Shown here: one piece after another, positions 38,117 to 46,932 of the stretch
How positions within the stretch are numbered: position 1 is the stretch's first letter
Layout of the letters: each line of letters starts with the position of its first letter
Assembly: GCA_024644045.1 (NCBI GenBank)
Contig: JAHELT010000002.1
Span: 37,379-101,378 of the forward strand
Source of the DNA: Chromatiales bacterium
GTDB lineage: Bacteria; Pseudomonadota; Gammaproteobacteria; JAHELT01
Reading direction: 5' to 3'
Length of the DNA: 64,000 nt
Position numbers and translations under genes: made by a program
Notes under the pieces: generated by a model
Told to the model about the DNA's origin: nothing
The model's database searches: none
The model's input: only the letters and a program-made list of their open reading frames with translations

Positions 38117-38778
38117 GCGCGCAGCGCTTCCAGGGCGTCAGCGATCTGATGCGGGCCTTGCAGCGTGCCGGCGAATGCGAAGCGCTGCAGCGTCTGCGCC
38201 GTGCGCAGCGTGAGACCCTGCGGATCGATGCCGGCCAGCGCCGGCATTGCCGCACCGGCGGCAGCGAATTGCCGCAGCCAGGCCGCGGAAACACTGCTGA
38301 GGGCCAGCTCGTGCTCGGTGGCGGTCCATACGGGCACTCCGGTCAGTGCGTCCGCGTCCAGCCAGTGCACGCTGGCAAATCCGGCGATGTAGTGGGCGCT
38401 GTGCAGGCGCAGCCGGTACAGCGTAAAGTCCAGTTGCTCCAGGTAGGCCGCAGCGGCCGGGAAATGCGCCCTGAAGAGCGCGCCCGCCTCGGCGTCGGCT
38501 GTCGCCTGCTCCATCTCGCCCAGCACCGTCGCCCGGGCTGCCGCCTGCACGTCCCCGGGCTGGTCGTCCCAGATGCTCAAGGCCACTCTGGGGTTGGCGC
38601 GAATGTTCCGCGTATGCTCGGCAAGGGCGCTGACTGCGAGCAACGGGTAGCCCCGTGAGTCGGTGCAGCAGGGGACGCGGCTCGCGAAAGGGTAACCGGA
38701 TTGACGCGCGCTGTGCGTCGCCAGCACACCGTCAAACCGGCGGCGCAGCAAACTGGCAAATTTCTCGACAATCTCCAC
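38113..38778 (-). CDS. FMN-binding split-barrel protein (HugZ/PNPOx-like)
   Basis: A 221-residue protein with a pyridoxamine-phosphate-oxidase-like N-terminal barrel (GVLATHSARQSGYPFASRVPCCTDSRG, NIRANPRVALSIWD). A C-terminal part (ADALTGVPVWTATEHELA...DPQGLTLRTAQTLQRFAF) resembles the HugZ/DUF2470 type. Likely binds FMN or haem-related ligands in the cytoplasm; the reaction is not assigned. The GTG at 38778 has AGGAGG at 7 nt and is preferred over starts further upstream. Translationally coupled to fructosamine kinase. Confidence 0.8.
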   Translation of the reverse strand: MEIVEKFASLLRRRFDGVLATHSARQSGYPFASRVPCCTDSRGYPLLAVSALAEHTRNIRANPRVALSIWDDQPGDVQAAARATVLGEMEQATADAEAGALFRAHFPAAAAYLEQLDFTLYRLRLHSAHYIAGFASVHWLDADALTGVPVWTATEHELALSSVSAAWLRQFAAAGAAMPALAGIDPQGLTLRTAQTLQRFAFAGTLQGPHQIADALEALRA

Positions 38779-39223
38779 AGGGCGTCCTCCTGTAGCGCCT
38801 GTGCATCGCGGCCGGCCCGCGCTGCCGGCCGGCCAGTCCCTCATAGCAGGGAAGCCGACACGGGTTCAAGCAAGCGTCTCACAACGCCGTTAAAACCGAT
38901 GGTGCCGGCGGCATCCGCACCGCGTACCCCGCGGGCATTGAAACGCTTCAGTCACAGTGCGTGGTTACGTTCGGTCCCGCACCGTGCGCCGGAAGGTTGC
39001 TGATTCGTCGACGGGCGGCGGGAACGGCGAGCGGCCGACAGCATTCGGGGACGTGATCAGCGGTGCAGTGACGGGCGTACCCCGGTCCGGTTCTCGATCC
39101 GGAGTCGGCTTTGTGACGCGGTGCCAGAACTGAGCCGCGAAACCGGGGTCCAATGTACACGGCACCGTGCTTGGCCTCGATAATGCATACGTCGGCATAA
39201 AGACTTTTTTCGGAGATGCGAGT
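38779..39223. other. Intergenic, no gene seen
   Basis: This 445-bp gap between a minus-strand and a plus-strand gene shows no gene with recognisable features, no RNA and no repeat of the GGGGACAGTCCCC type. Promoters for both sides must lie here. CATAAA and a GGAG Shine-Dalgarno are seen just before 39224, without a confident -35. Confidence 0.5.
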
Positions 39224-39406
39224 ATGGGCAAGGTTGTGCCCCTGAAGCGCAAATCGAACGGCCAGACCTGGTACGGTGCGGTGCTCGACGAGAACGGCCG
39301 CGAGATCCCGATCACCGAGGCGATGATTCAGCGTGCGCTGAATCAGCTCGATGCCCGCGTGCATCTGCCTTGCCCGCACCGGCTGGCGCAACGTAGCCGT
39401 AAGTAG
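39224..39406 (+). CDS. Small conserved-type protein, unknown
   Basis: A 60-residue protein, MGKVVPLKRKSNGQTWYGAV... with a basic N-terminus, the segment LDENGREIPITEAMIQRALNQL that predicts one amphipathic helix, and a basic end. The ATG at 39224 has GGAG 8 nt upstream. No membrane segment or signal. I do not recognise the family. Its stop is 5 bp from the stop of the convergent 60-residue gene. Confidence 0.6.
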   Translation: MGKVVPLKRKSNGQTWYGAVLDENGREIPITEAMIQRALNQLDARVHLPCPHRLAQRSRK

Positions 39407-39411
39407 TCCGG

Positions 39412-39594
39412 TTAATGGCTGGGCTGCGACTCCGCATCGTGGAGTTGCTCCCACTCCTGCAGCTCTTCCCAGAGTTTCTCGGCCTCGCGCACCATGCGCG
39501 CCGGGGTGAGCTGCGAGCTGGCATTGGCGAAGCTGCCCTGCATCGCCGCCATCGTGCAGCGGTACATGAACTCTTTCTTGCTCATTTCGAACAT
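39412..39594 (-). CDS. Small helical protein, unknown
   Basis: A 60-residue protein starting MFEMSKKEFMYRCTMAA, with QLTPARMVREAEKLWEELQEWEQ, predicted fully helical. The ATG at 39594 has AGG 5 nt upstream; an ATG at 39585 is the alternative. No known domain seen. It faces the 39224 gene tail-to-tail with a 5-bp gap. Confidence 0.6.
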   Translation of the reverse strand: MFEMSKKEFMYRCTMAAMQGSFANASSQLTPARMVREAEKLWEELQEWEQLHDAESQPSH

Positions 39595-39738
39595 CTCGAC
39601 CTGTCTCCTGTACAAACCTGCGCCTCCGCGCGGCTGCAAAAGCGGCGGTGACGGCGATACGCGGATTGAAGCACACACCGTCGCCTGATTCGAACGGCGG
39701 CGCGCCGGAAAGATGCGCCCGGCGCTTGTGCCTCAGTG

Positions 39739-40671
39739 TCATTCCCCCGGCGGCGGTGGAACCAGGCGCGCGTATACGGGAGCGAGGACGCTCGGCAGCA
39801 GGTAGATCGGCAGCTGAGCGGCTGCAATGTAGAGCATGACTTCGGAAGCGCCGCTGAGCGGCAAGGCCGCCACCCACAGCGCGGTGTTGCGGTTGCCGCT
39901 GGCAAAGCCCACGGTGACCGCGACGCGCCGGCCGTAGGGCGCGAACAGCAGGGCGCCGACGCCCTGCAGGCCCAGATTGATCGCGAACACGCTCGCCACC
40001 ACTCCAAGCACATGCCACGGTTCGCGCAGCAGCGTCTGCGTCACGCCATCCATGATGCCGATTGCGAACAGCACCAGCAGCAGCAGCCCCAAAGCATCGA
40101 TTTCCGGTGCGCGGCTTTGTACGCGGGCAGCGCCCAGTGCCCGCCGCAATACGCTCGCCGCCACGAAGGCGCCGCCGATCAACAGCGCGAAACGCACGAA
40201 CAGCGACAGCGCATCGAGATCCGCCGGAAGCTCGAGCAGCAACGCGGGAACAACAGCGAGTGTGACCGGACACAGCAGCGAAACCACGGTGACGATGCCC
40301 AGCGTCAGCGCGGCATCCAGGCGCAGCAGCAGCGCCAGTGCCGGCGCGGAGAGAATCGGCGGCACGCAACAGATCAGAACGATCGGCACGCGTTGCGTCT
40401 CCGGTATCATCAACAGCCCGGTCAGCAGCGCAGCCAGCAACGGATTGAGGATCAACAGCCAGATCGCCACCCATGCCACCACGGGCAGCCGATCGCGGCT
40501 GACGCTGGCGAGCGGGATGCGCAGCATCGCGAGAAACACCAGGGCGGCGATGATCGGTGTGATTGCAGGGCGCAGCGCTGAAGCCAGCGGCGGCGCCAGC
40601 AGACCGATGAATATCGTCACCGCCAGCACGCTGGCGCTGTGTCGAACGAAGAACTCGCAGATCGTTCTCAT
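39739..40671 (-). CDS. Bile acid:sodium symporter (BASS) family-like transporter
   Basis: A 310-residue integral membrane protein with about ten hydrophobic segments. The segments LLLVLFAIGIMDGVTQ and VTVGFASGNRNTALWVAALP resemble the BASS/SBF family, in which GxxxxRN... near helix 9 lines the ion site. The transported compound is unknown; bacterial relatives carry organic anions. ATG at 40671. It is divergent from the racemase-like gene, with only 27 bp between the starts. Confidence 0.78.
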   Translation of the reverse strand: MRTICEFFVRHSASVLAVTIFIGLLAPPLASALRPAITPIIAALVFLAMLRIPLASVSRDRLPVVAWVAIWLLILNPLLAALLTGLLMIPETQRVPIVLICCVPPILSAPALALLLRLDAALTLGIVTVVSLLCPVTLAVVPALLLELPADLDALSLFVRFALLIGGAFVAASVLRRALGAARVQSRAPEIDALGLLLLVLFAIGIMDGVTQTLLREPWHVLGVVASVFAINLGLQGVGALLFAPYGRRVAVTVGFASGNRNTALWVAALPLSGASEVMLYIAAAQLPIYLLPSVLAPVYARLVPPPPGE

Positions 40672-40698
40672 GCTTGGTGCACAGGCGGCCGCTCGGGC

Positions 40699-41394
40699 AT
40701 GAGCAGCGGCGCTACCCTGGGCGTGATTATGCTGGATACGCAGTTCCCGCGCCCGCCGGGCGATGCCGGCAATCCGCTGAGCTGGCCGTTCCCTTCGATT
40801 TATGAAACGCTGCCGGCCGCCACGCCGCGGCGGGTGATCAGGCGGGACCTGACGGTCGACGAGTTGCTGCCGCCGTGCATTGCGGCCGTGCAGCGCCTGG
40901 TGAGCCGTGGCGCCCGCCTGATCACCACCTCGTGCGGCTTTCTCGCGCTGTACCAGAGCGCGCTGCAGCGCTGCAGCCCGGTGCCGGTGATCGCTTCCGG
41001 TCTGATCGCGCTGCCGGCCCTTCAGTCCGCGTTACCCGCCGGTCAGGTCGCGGGCGTAATCAGCTTCGACAGCCGCGAACTCGGTGAACGCCATCTGCGC
41101 GCCGCAGGCGCCGACCCGCGAACGCCGATCGTCGGCGTGCAGGAAGGTGCAGAGCTGTATCGCGTGATCCGCGACAATCTGACAACGCTCGATACCCGGC
41201 GAGCCGCGCAGGACATGCGCGATGCGGCGGAGCGGTTGCGGCGCGGGACACCCAACCTGGGTGCCGTGCTTCTGGAATGCACCAACATGCCGCCGTACCG
41301 GGCGCTGGTCGCGCAAACGGTACGGGTGCCGGTTCATGACATCCTCGGCGTGGTCGGCGACGCCCATGCGCGGCTGGACCAGCCCGGCGCCTGA
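40699..41394 (+). CDS. Asp/Glu racemase-superfamily protein
   Basis: A 231-residue protein with the two-cysteine active site of the Asp/Glu/hydantoin racemase superfamily: C79 in LITTSCGFLAL and C194 in LLECTNMPPY. TLGVIMLDTQFPRPPGDAGNP at the N-terminus fits a subgroup often annotated aspartate/glutamate racemase. Which substrate it racemises or isomerises is unknown. ATG at 40699. It is followed by a TRAP operon after 102 bp. Confidence 0.83.
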   Translation: MSSGATLGVIMLDTQFPRPPGDAGNPLSWPFPSIYETLPAATPRRVIRRDLTVDELLPPCIAAVQRLVSRGARLITTSCGFLALYQSALQRCSPVPVIASGLIALPALQSALPAGQVAGVISFDSRELGERHLRAAGADPRTPIVGVQEGAELYRVIRDNLTTLDTRRAAQDMRDAAERLRRGTPNLGAVLLECTNMPPYRALVAQTVRVPVHDILGVVGDAHARLDQPGA

Positions 41395-41401
41395 AGCCTG
41401 C

Positions 41402-41430
41402 TCTTGCGCCGGCGTCGGGTTTGCTACAAT
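41402..41430 (+). promoter_or_regulatory. Candidate promoter of the TRAP operon
   Basis: TACAAT (41425-41430) is a good -10. A -35 can be read as TCTTGC (41402-41407, spacer 17) or TTGCGC (41404-41409, spacer 15). The start would be about 60 nt before the ATG at 41497. Confidence 0.45.
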
Positions 41431-41496
41431 CGCGGCGATAAAACGTACTCGAACCCCGCGCAACGACGGGGCGTCACCCACGTAGGAGGATATTCC

Positions 41497-42471
41497 ATGC
41501 GTTATTTGCTCAGCGCGTTTGCGGCGTCGGTGTTGTGCGTGAGCGTGGCCCCGGCGGGGGCGGGCGAGAAATGGGACATGCCGATGGCGTACGCCGCCGG
41601 TAACTACCACACGCAGAACGGCATGCGCTTTGCCGATGCGGTTACGCGTGCGACCGGCGGCGACATCGAGATCGTGGTGCATGCGTCCGGATCGCTGTTC
41701 AAGGGCGGCGAGATCTACCGTGCCGTGCGCACCGGCCAGGCGCCTATCGGGGAACGCCTGATCTCGGCGCTGGGCAACGAGGATCCGCTGTTCGAAGTCG
41801 ATGCTCTGCCGTTCCTGGCGACCAGCTTCGAGGATGCCCGCAGGCTGCACGAGGCGAGCAAACCCAGGCTCGAGGCGCTGCTGGCGTCCAAAGGCCTCAA
41901 GCTGCTGTACGCCGTGCCCTGGCCGCCGCAGGGTCTGTACAACAAGAACGCGGTCAACTCCACCAACGACATGAAGGGCGTCAAGTTCCGCGCGTACAAC
42001 GCCGCAACCTCCCGCCTGGCGGGTCTCATGGGCGCGGTGCCGACCAAGATCGAAGCGGCGGAGCTGTCTCAGGCGTTCGCTACGGGGGTCGCCGAGAGCA
42101 TGATTTCCTCGGGCTCCACCGGCTACGACCGCAAGATCTGGGAACACGTCAAGTACTGGTACGACGTGCAGGCCTGGCTGCCCAAGAACATGGTGTTCAT
42201 CAACAGGAAGGTGTGGGACGGACTCGACGCCCGCCTGCAGGGTATAGTTCTCGGGGCTGCCGCGATGGCCGAGGAAGCCGGCTGGGCGGAAGCCGAGCGC
42301 CTCTCCAACTGGTACAAGGAGCAGCTCGTCGCGAACGGCATGCAGGTGGCGCCGCCGGGTGCGACGCTCAAGGCGGATTTCGAAAAGATCGGCGCGACGA
42401 TGACCGAGGAATGGCTGGCGCGGGCGGGCGCCGAGGGCAAATCGCTGATCGACGCCTACAAGGGCCGCTGA
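41497..42471 (+). CDS. dctP: TRAP transporter substrate-binding protein DctP
   Basis: A 324-residue exported receptor with signal peptide MRYLLSAFAASVLCVSVAPAGA and the DctP pattern: YHTQNGMRFADAVTRATGGDIEIVVHASGSLFKG, VKFRAYNAATSRLAGLMGAVPTKIEAAELSQAFATGVAE. The conserved arginine that contacts a carboxylate is in KFRAYN. Ligand is probably an organic acid. ATG at 41497 has AGGAGG at 7 nt. dctQ and dctM follow. Confidence 0.92.
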   Translation: MRYLLSAFAASVLCVSVAPAGAGEKWDMPMAYAAGNYHTQNGMRFADAVTRATGGDIEIVVHASGSLFKGGEIYRAVRTGQAPIGERLISALGNEDPLFEVDALPFLATSFEDARRLHEASKPRLEALLASKGLKLLYAVPWPPQGLYNKNAVNSTNDMKGVKFRAYNAATSRLAGLMGAVPTKIEAAELSQAFATGVAESMISSGSTGYDRKIWEHVKYWYDVQAWLPKNMVFINRKVWDGLDARLQGIVLGAAAMAEEAGWAEAERLSNWYKEQLVANGMQVAPPGATLKADFEKIGATMTEEWLARAGAEGKSLIDAYKGR

Positions 42472-42497
42472 AGGCCGGCGGCGCGCGCGTCGCCCCG

Positions 42498-43001
42498 ATG
42501 TTACGCGGCCTGCTCAACGGCTTGTACCTCGGCGCCGGCGCGGCCGCTGCCGTAAGCCTGATGGCAATCGGCGTGCTGGTGCTGCTCAGCATTTTCACGC
42601 GCCTGTTCGGCGCCTTCGTGCCGGGGCTGTCCGAGTACGCCGGCTACGCGATGGCCAGCGCCTCGTTCCTGGCCCTGGCTTACACCTTCAGGCACGGCGG
42701 GCACATCCGGGTCAGGCTGCTGTTGCAGAGCCTGCACGGGACCGGGCGGCGGGTCGGGGAACTCTGGTGTCTGGGGGTCGGTGCGGGGCTCGCCGGTTAT
42801 GTAGCCTGGTACATCGGCAAGATGGTCATGATTTCCTACCAGCTTGGCGACGTGAGCGAGGGCTCGGACGCCACGCCGCTGTGGATACCGCAGCTGCCCA
42901 TGGCGATCGGCGCGGCCATTCTCACCGTGGCGCTGTGCGACAGGTTCGTGGCGGTCCTGCTCGGTGCCGATCCCGGGGAGCCCGGGCCCGGGGCGGGTTG
43001 A
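42498..43001 (+). CDS. dctQ: TRAP transporter small permease DctQ
   Basis: A 167-residue membrane protein with four hydrophobic segments and the DctQ pattern VLLSIFTRLFGAFVPGLSEYAGYAMASASFLALAYTFRHGGHIRV. It links the binding protein to the large permease. ATG at 42498, 27 nt after the dctP stop. The next gene starts 25 nt downstream. Confidence 0.9.
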   Translation: MLRGLLNGLYLGAGAAAAVSLMAIGVLVLLSIFTRLFGAFVPGLSEYAGYAMASASFLALAYTFRHGGHIRVRLLLQSLHGTGRRVGELWCLGVGAGLAGYVAWYIGKMVMISYQLGDVSEGSDATPLWIPQLPMAIGAAILTVALCDRFVAVLLGADPGEPGPGAG

Positions 43002-43025
43002 GACCCCAGCGGCAGCCGGCGCCGA

Positions 43026-44336
43026 ATGGACCATCTGCTGCTGACCGGTGTGTTTCTGCTGGTGCTGCTGTTCCTGCTGGGCAGCGGTGTCTGGGTGGGT
43101 CTGTCCCTGGTCGGTGTCGCCCTGACGGGCATGCTGCTCTTCACCACCCGGCCGGCCGGCGACGCGATGGCCACGACCATCTGGGCGGCCTCCTCCACCT
43201 GGACCCTGACAGCGCTCCCGCTGTTCATCTGGATGGGCGAAATTCTGTTCCGCACGCGTCTCTCGGAGAATCTGTTTCGCGGGCTGGCGCCCTGGATGAA
43301 CGCGCTGCCGGGTCGGCTGCTGCACGTGAACGTTGCCGGCTGCGCGCTGTTCGCGGCGATCTCCGGGTCTTCGGCGGCCACCGTGGCGACGGTCGGCAAG
43401 ATGTCGATTCCCGAGCTGCGGCGCCGCAGCTACCCGGAGAAAATGATCGTCGGCACACTCGCCGGCGCCGGCACCCTGGGGCTGCTGATTCCGCCGTCGA
43501 TCATTCTCATCGTCTACGGCGTCACGGTTAACGAATCCATTGCGAAGCTGTTCATGGCGGGCGTGGCGCCGGGGATCATGATCGCGCTGCTGTTCATGGG
43601 CTACATCGCATTCGCCGCCGTTACCGGTAAACACCGCATGCCCGAGCCCGATGCGCCCGTCGCACTGCAGCGCCGGCTGCGCGAGTCCTTGCACCTGTTG
43701 CCGGTGCTGCTGCTGATAGCGGCGGTGCTGGGCTCCATCTATGCGGGCATCGCGACCGCGACGGAGGCGGCCGTGTTCGGCGTGGTCGGCGCGCTGCTGC
43801 TGTCAGCGCTGCAGGGCTCGCTGAACCGGCGAACCTTTGCCGAGAGCCTGATGGGCGCCACGCGCACGTCGTGCATGATCGCGTTGATCCTGGCAGGCTC
43901 CGCGTTCCTGTCGCTGGCCATGGGTTTCACCGGGCTGCCGCGGGAGCTGGCCGGGTGGATCGCCTCGCTGGAGCTAACGCCGCTCACCTTGATCGTGTTT
44001 CTGACGCTGTTCTACATCGTGCTCGGCTGCTTCCTGGACGGCATTTCAGCCGTGGTCCTTACCATGGCCGTGGTCGAGCCGATGATCCGCCAGGCAGGCT
44101 TCGACATGATCTGGTTCGGCATCTTCCTGGTGGTGGTGGTCGAGATGGCGCAGATCACGCCGCCGATCGGCTTCAACCTGTTCGTGCTGCAGGGCATGAC
44201 CAACCACGACATGGCTTACATCGCGCGCGCCGCGGTGCCGATGTTTTTCATCATGTGCCTGGCCGTCGCGCTGCTGGTCGCGTTTCCCGGTGTGGCGACC
44301 TGGCTGCCGCAGAGCATGGTGCCTGCGCCGGGGTAG
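43026..44336 (+). CDS. dctM: TRAP transporter large permease DctM
   Basis: A 436-residue membrane protein with about 12 hydrophobic segments. ISGSSAATVATVGKMSIPE, GTLAGAGTLGLLIPPS, and EMAQITPPIGFNLFVLQGMT are the hallmark DctM segments. It drives sodium-coupled uptake of the DctP ligand. It is the last gene of the operon; repeat copy B follows in the convergent gap to rluE. Confidence 0.94.
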   Translation: MDHLLLTGVFLLVLLFLLGSGVWVGLSLVGVALTGMLLFTTRPAGDAMATTIWAASSTWTLTALPLFIWMGEILFRTRLSENLFRGLAPWMNALPGRLLHVNVAGCALFAAISGSSAATVATVGKMSIPELRRRSYPEKMIVGTLAGAGTLGLLIPPSIILIVYGVTVNESIAKLFMAGVAPGIMIALLFMGYIAFAAVTGKHRMPEPDAPVALQRRLRESLHLLPVLLLIAAVLGSIYAGIATATEAAVFGVVGALLLSALQGSLNRRTFAESLMGATRTSCMIALILAGSAFLSLAMGFTGLPRELAGWIASLELTPLTLIVFLTLFYIVLGCFLDGISAVVLTMAVVEPMIRQAGFDMIWFGIFLVVVVEMAQITPPIGFNLFVLQGMTNHDMAYIARAAVPMFFIMCLAVALLVAFPGVATWLPQSMVPAPG

Positions 44337-44372
44337 CGGGCTCTGACCCCTGGACTTGGTCAAAACGCAGAA

Positions 44373-44515
44373 GACCGGCATTCGGATGTTGCCGGGTCGG
44401 AGCGTATCGATCTGAAGATGGGGACAGTCCCCATCGGCGGCGCTGCGGGTAGTTCCAGTACCGTTGGCGCCGAGCGGCATCGAATCTCACATGCGTGTGG
44501 AGGGGGACAGTCCCC
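44373..44515. repeat. Dispersed GGGGACAGTCCCC repeat, copy B
   Basis: Two perfect GGGGACAGTCCCC palindromes (44420-44432 and 44503-44515) bracket a 69-bp interior. The last part of that interior matches copies A and C (GCGTGTGGAG just before the second palindrome). Upstream, from about 44373, lies a partial second interior with GTTGCCGGG and CGTATCGATCT, so the copy is 1.5 units long. It fills the convergent gap between dctM and rluE and ends 2 bp from the rluE stop codon. Confidence 0.85.
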
Positions 44516-44517
44516 AA

Positions 44518-45048
44518 TCAGATTACGCGCCATTCACCGGGTTGCAGGTCGTCGAGCCGGTACTCGCCGACCGCTGTCCGGATCAGACGCAGGGTCGGAT
44601 GACCGACGGCGGCGGTCATTCGCCTGACCTGGCGATTGCGGCCCTCGGTGATGGTGAGGCTCAGCCAGCCGGTGGCAACCGACTTGCGGAAACGGATCGG
44701 CGGCTCGCGCGGCCACAGGTTCGCCGGTTGCTCGACCCGCTGCGCGGCCACCGCGCGGGCGATACCGTCTTTGAGCCGCACCCCGTTGCGCAGTGCGCGC
44801 AGGGCCGCGGTGTCCGGCTCACGCTCCACCTGCGCCAGGTAGGTTTTCGGCGTGTTGCTCCGCGGATGCGTCAAACGCTGCTTGAGACGCGCATCGTCGG
44901 TCAGCACCAGCAGCCCCTCACTGTCCCGGTCGAGCCGCCCCGCCGCGTACACGCCCGGAAAGCTGATGTAATCGGCCAGCGTGCGGCGGTCCTCACGGTC
45001 GGTGAACTGACTCAGCACGTCGCAGGGCTTGTTGAACAGCACGATCAC
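44518..45048 (-). CDS. rluE: 23S rRNA pseudouridine synthase RluE-like
   Basis: A 176-residue RsuA/RluB/RluE-family pseudouridine synthase without the N-terminal S4 domain, as in RluE. The catalytic aspartate is in [41 protein letters not shown], and [18 protein letters not shown] are conserved. By homology it modifies 23S rRNA (U2457 in E. coli). The GTG at 45048 (VIVLFNKP) is chosen; a GTG at 45042 is possible. The stop TGA adjoins repeat B. Confidence 0.88.
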   Translation of the reverse strand: MIVLFNKPCDVLSQFTDREDRRTLADYISFPGVYAAGRLDRDSEGLLVLTDDARLKQRLTHPRSNTPKTYLAQVEREPDTAALRALRNGVRLKDGIARAVAAQRVEQPANLWPREPPIRFRKSVATGWLSLTITEGRNRQVRRMTAAVGHPTLRLIRTAVGEYRLDDLQPGEWRVI

Positions 45049-45122
45049 CGTGATTCCGGCGGCTCGGCCGGCGAGGTTGGAGGCGAGGTTAAAGGAGCAG
45101 CTGCGGGCGCCGCTACTCCGGC

Positions 45123-45482
45123 ATGGCCAGCGCACAAATGCTCAGTGTCAACGACCGGGTCGAGCGCCGGGTTGCACCGCGCTTCTCGCACGAGCTGCAC
45201 ACCTGGATCGGCGGCCGCAGGCTGCGGGCCGGCAATTTTTCCCTGACCGGTATGCAGATCGTGCTGGATGCGCGTCAGGGTCTGCCGATCGACCCCACGG
45301 GCGCGGTGGAAATAACGATCGATTTTCCGACCAGCCCGCTGCTCGCGAAGGGCCGGGTGATCTACGTCTCCGAGGACGACGACGAATGCCTGCTGGGGCT
45401 GGATTTCACCGAGTTCCAGGGTAACGGCGGTCATACCTGGCGCAACTTCTGCGACGTGCACGAAAAACACGCAATGCTCTGA
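45123..45482 (+). CDS. PilZ-domain protein
   Basis: A 119-residue single PilZ domain. [10 protein letters not shown] holds the RxxxR element and NFSLTG the (D/N)xSxxG element that bind c-di-GMP, so it is probably a real second-messenger receptor. LGLDFTEFQ near the C-terminus is also typical. ATG at 45123; divergent from rluE with 74 bp between starts. It may link to the pilus and HDOD genes in the window, but the target is unknown. Confidence 0.86.
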   Translation: MASAQMLSVNDRVERRVAPRFSHELHTWIGGRRLRAGNFSLTGMQIVLDARQGLPIDPTGAVEITIDFPTSPLLAKGRVIYVSEDDDECLLGLDFTEFQGNGGHTWRNFCDVHEKHAML

Positions 45483-45489
45483 GCGCCGT

Positions 45490-46932
45490 TCAGGCGGGCC
45501 CGTTCCCCGCCGCTCTGTCGAGAACCTGCCCCGGTCTGGCGCCCGTCGCCTCCCCCGCGCGCCACACGCACCAACCGTTGGTGAGCACGCTGTGAATACC
45601 GGCGGCCGCCAGGGTCGGCTGCTCGAAGGTGGCCAGGTCGATGACGGCTTGCGGGTCGAACACCGTGATGTCGGCGTGATGCCCCACCGCGAGCGAGCCG
45701 CGCTCGCGCAGACCGAACACCCGGGCCGGGCGACCGCTCATACGGTGCACCGCTTCTTCCAGACTGAACAACCCGAGCTCGCGGCAATAGTGGCCCAGGA
45801 TCCGCGGAAACGTGCCCCACAGACGCGGATGCGGGTGCACGTCGTGGGGCAGACCGTCCGAGCCGATCATCGCGCCCGGGTACCGCAGTGCGCTCTGCAG
45901 GTCACCCTCGTCCATCTGGAAGTAGATCGCCCCGGCGGGCTGCAGCCGCGCAGCGGTCTCCTCCAGGCCGCAGTCCCAGGCGGCCGCGATCTCCTGCAAT
46001 ACGGCGCCGGCGCATTCGGGATGCGGCTCGGACCAGGTGACGAGAACTTTCTCCGCCTGGTCCAGAAACGACGCCAGCAGTACCGTGGAGCTTGCCGTGT
46101 AGGGATACACGTCGAAAGCCACCGGTCCCTGCGCGTTCGCGATCAGCGACAGCGACTCAGCCAGGCGGCCCCAGTTGCGCCGTCCGCACGCTTTGTGGTG
46201 GGAGATCACGACCGGCACGCCGGCACGGCGGCCGGTTTCCAGGGTCTCGGCGACCGATTCCAGAAGATGGTCGCCCTCGTCACGCATGTGTGTCGTGTAG
46301 ATGCCGCCCCGCGCCGCGAGCAGGCCGGCGATGGCCACGACCTCGTCGGCGCTGGCGGCACTCGCGGTGGGATAGGCCAGCCCCGTGCTGAAGCCGATTG
46401 CGCCGGCATCGAGCGCATCCTCCAGCGACCGGCACATGCTTGAAATCTCGCCGGTCGTTGCCGGCCGCTGCAGTTCGTCCATGTGCGCGACGCGCAACGT
46501 CGAGTGCCCGACCAGCGGGGCGATGTTGACCGCGGCGGGCGCTGCGTTGAACGCATCGAGGTACTGCGCAAAGCTTTCGAACCGGTACCAGTCGCGACCG
46601 CCGAGCAGATTCAGAGGCGGTGGCGGCTCGCCCAGCAGCGGCGCCAGACTCACCCCGCAGTTCCCGGTCACCACCGTGGTCACGCCCTGACTGACTTTTG
46701 CGGGCATGGCCGGCGTTTCCAGCACTGCGCGATCGTCGTGCGTATGCACGTCGATGAAGCCCGGCGCCACCACCAGCCCGCGCGCGTCGAGCGTTTCGCT
46801 CGCCCTGTGGCCGTCGAGCTCACCGAGGGCCGCGATGCGCCCGGCCTGAATGGCGAGGTCCGCCCGGCGGCGCGGCGCACCCGTACCGTCGACCAGCGTG
46901 CCACCGCGGATCAGCGTATCGTAGACGGTCAT
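45490..46932 (-). CDS. N-acyl-D-amino-acid deacylase family amidohydrolase
   Basis: A 480-residue amidohydrolase. Metal-ligand motif APGFIDVHTHDD near residue 66, VVTGNCGVSLAPL, GAIGFSTGLAYPT, THMRDEGD, SHHKACG, and MIGSDGLPHDVHPHPRLWGTFPR all match D-aminoacylase. It should release fatty acid or acetate from N-acyl-D-amino acids in the cytoplasm. ATG at 46932 overlaps the sirtuin stop by 4 nt (ATGA). The stop is 7 bp from the PilZ gene's. Confidence 0.9.
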   Translation of the reverse strand: MTVYDTLIRGGTLVDGTGAPRRRADLAIQAGRIAALGELDGHRASETLDARGLVVAPGFIDVHTHDDRAVLETPAMPAKVSQGVTTVVTGNCGVSLAPLLGEPPPPLNLLGGRDWYRFESFAQYLDAFNAAPAAVNIAPLVGHSTLRVAHMDELQRPATTGEISSMCRSLEDALDAGAIGFSTGLAYPTASAASADEVVAIAGLLAARGGIYTTHMRDEGDHLLESVAETLETGRRAGVPVVISHHKACGRRNWGRLAESLSLIANAQGPVAFDVYPYTASSTVLLASFLDQAEKVLVTWSEPHPECAGAVLQEIAAAWDCGLEETAARLQPAGAIYFQMDEGDLQSALRYPGAMIGSDGLPHDVHPHPRLWGTFPRILGHYCRELGLFSLEEAVHRMSGRPARVFGLRERGSLAVGHHADITVFDPQAVIDLATFEQPTLAAAGIHSVLTNGWCVWRAGEATGARPGQVLDRAAGNGPA

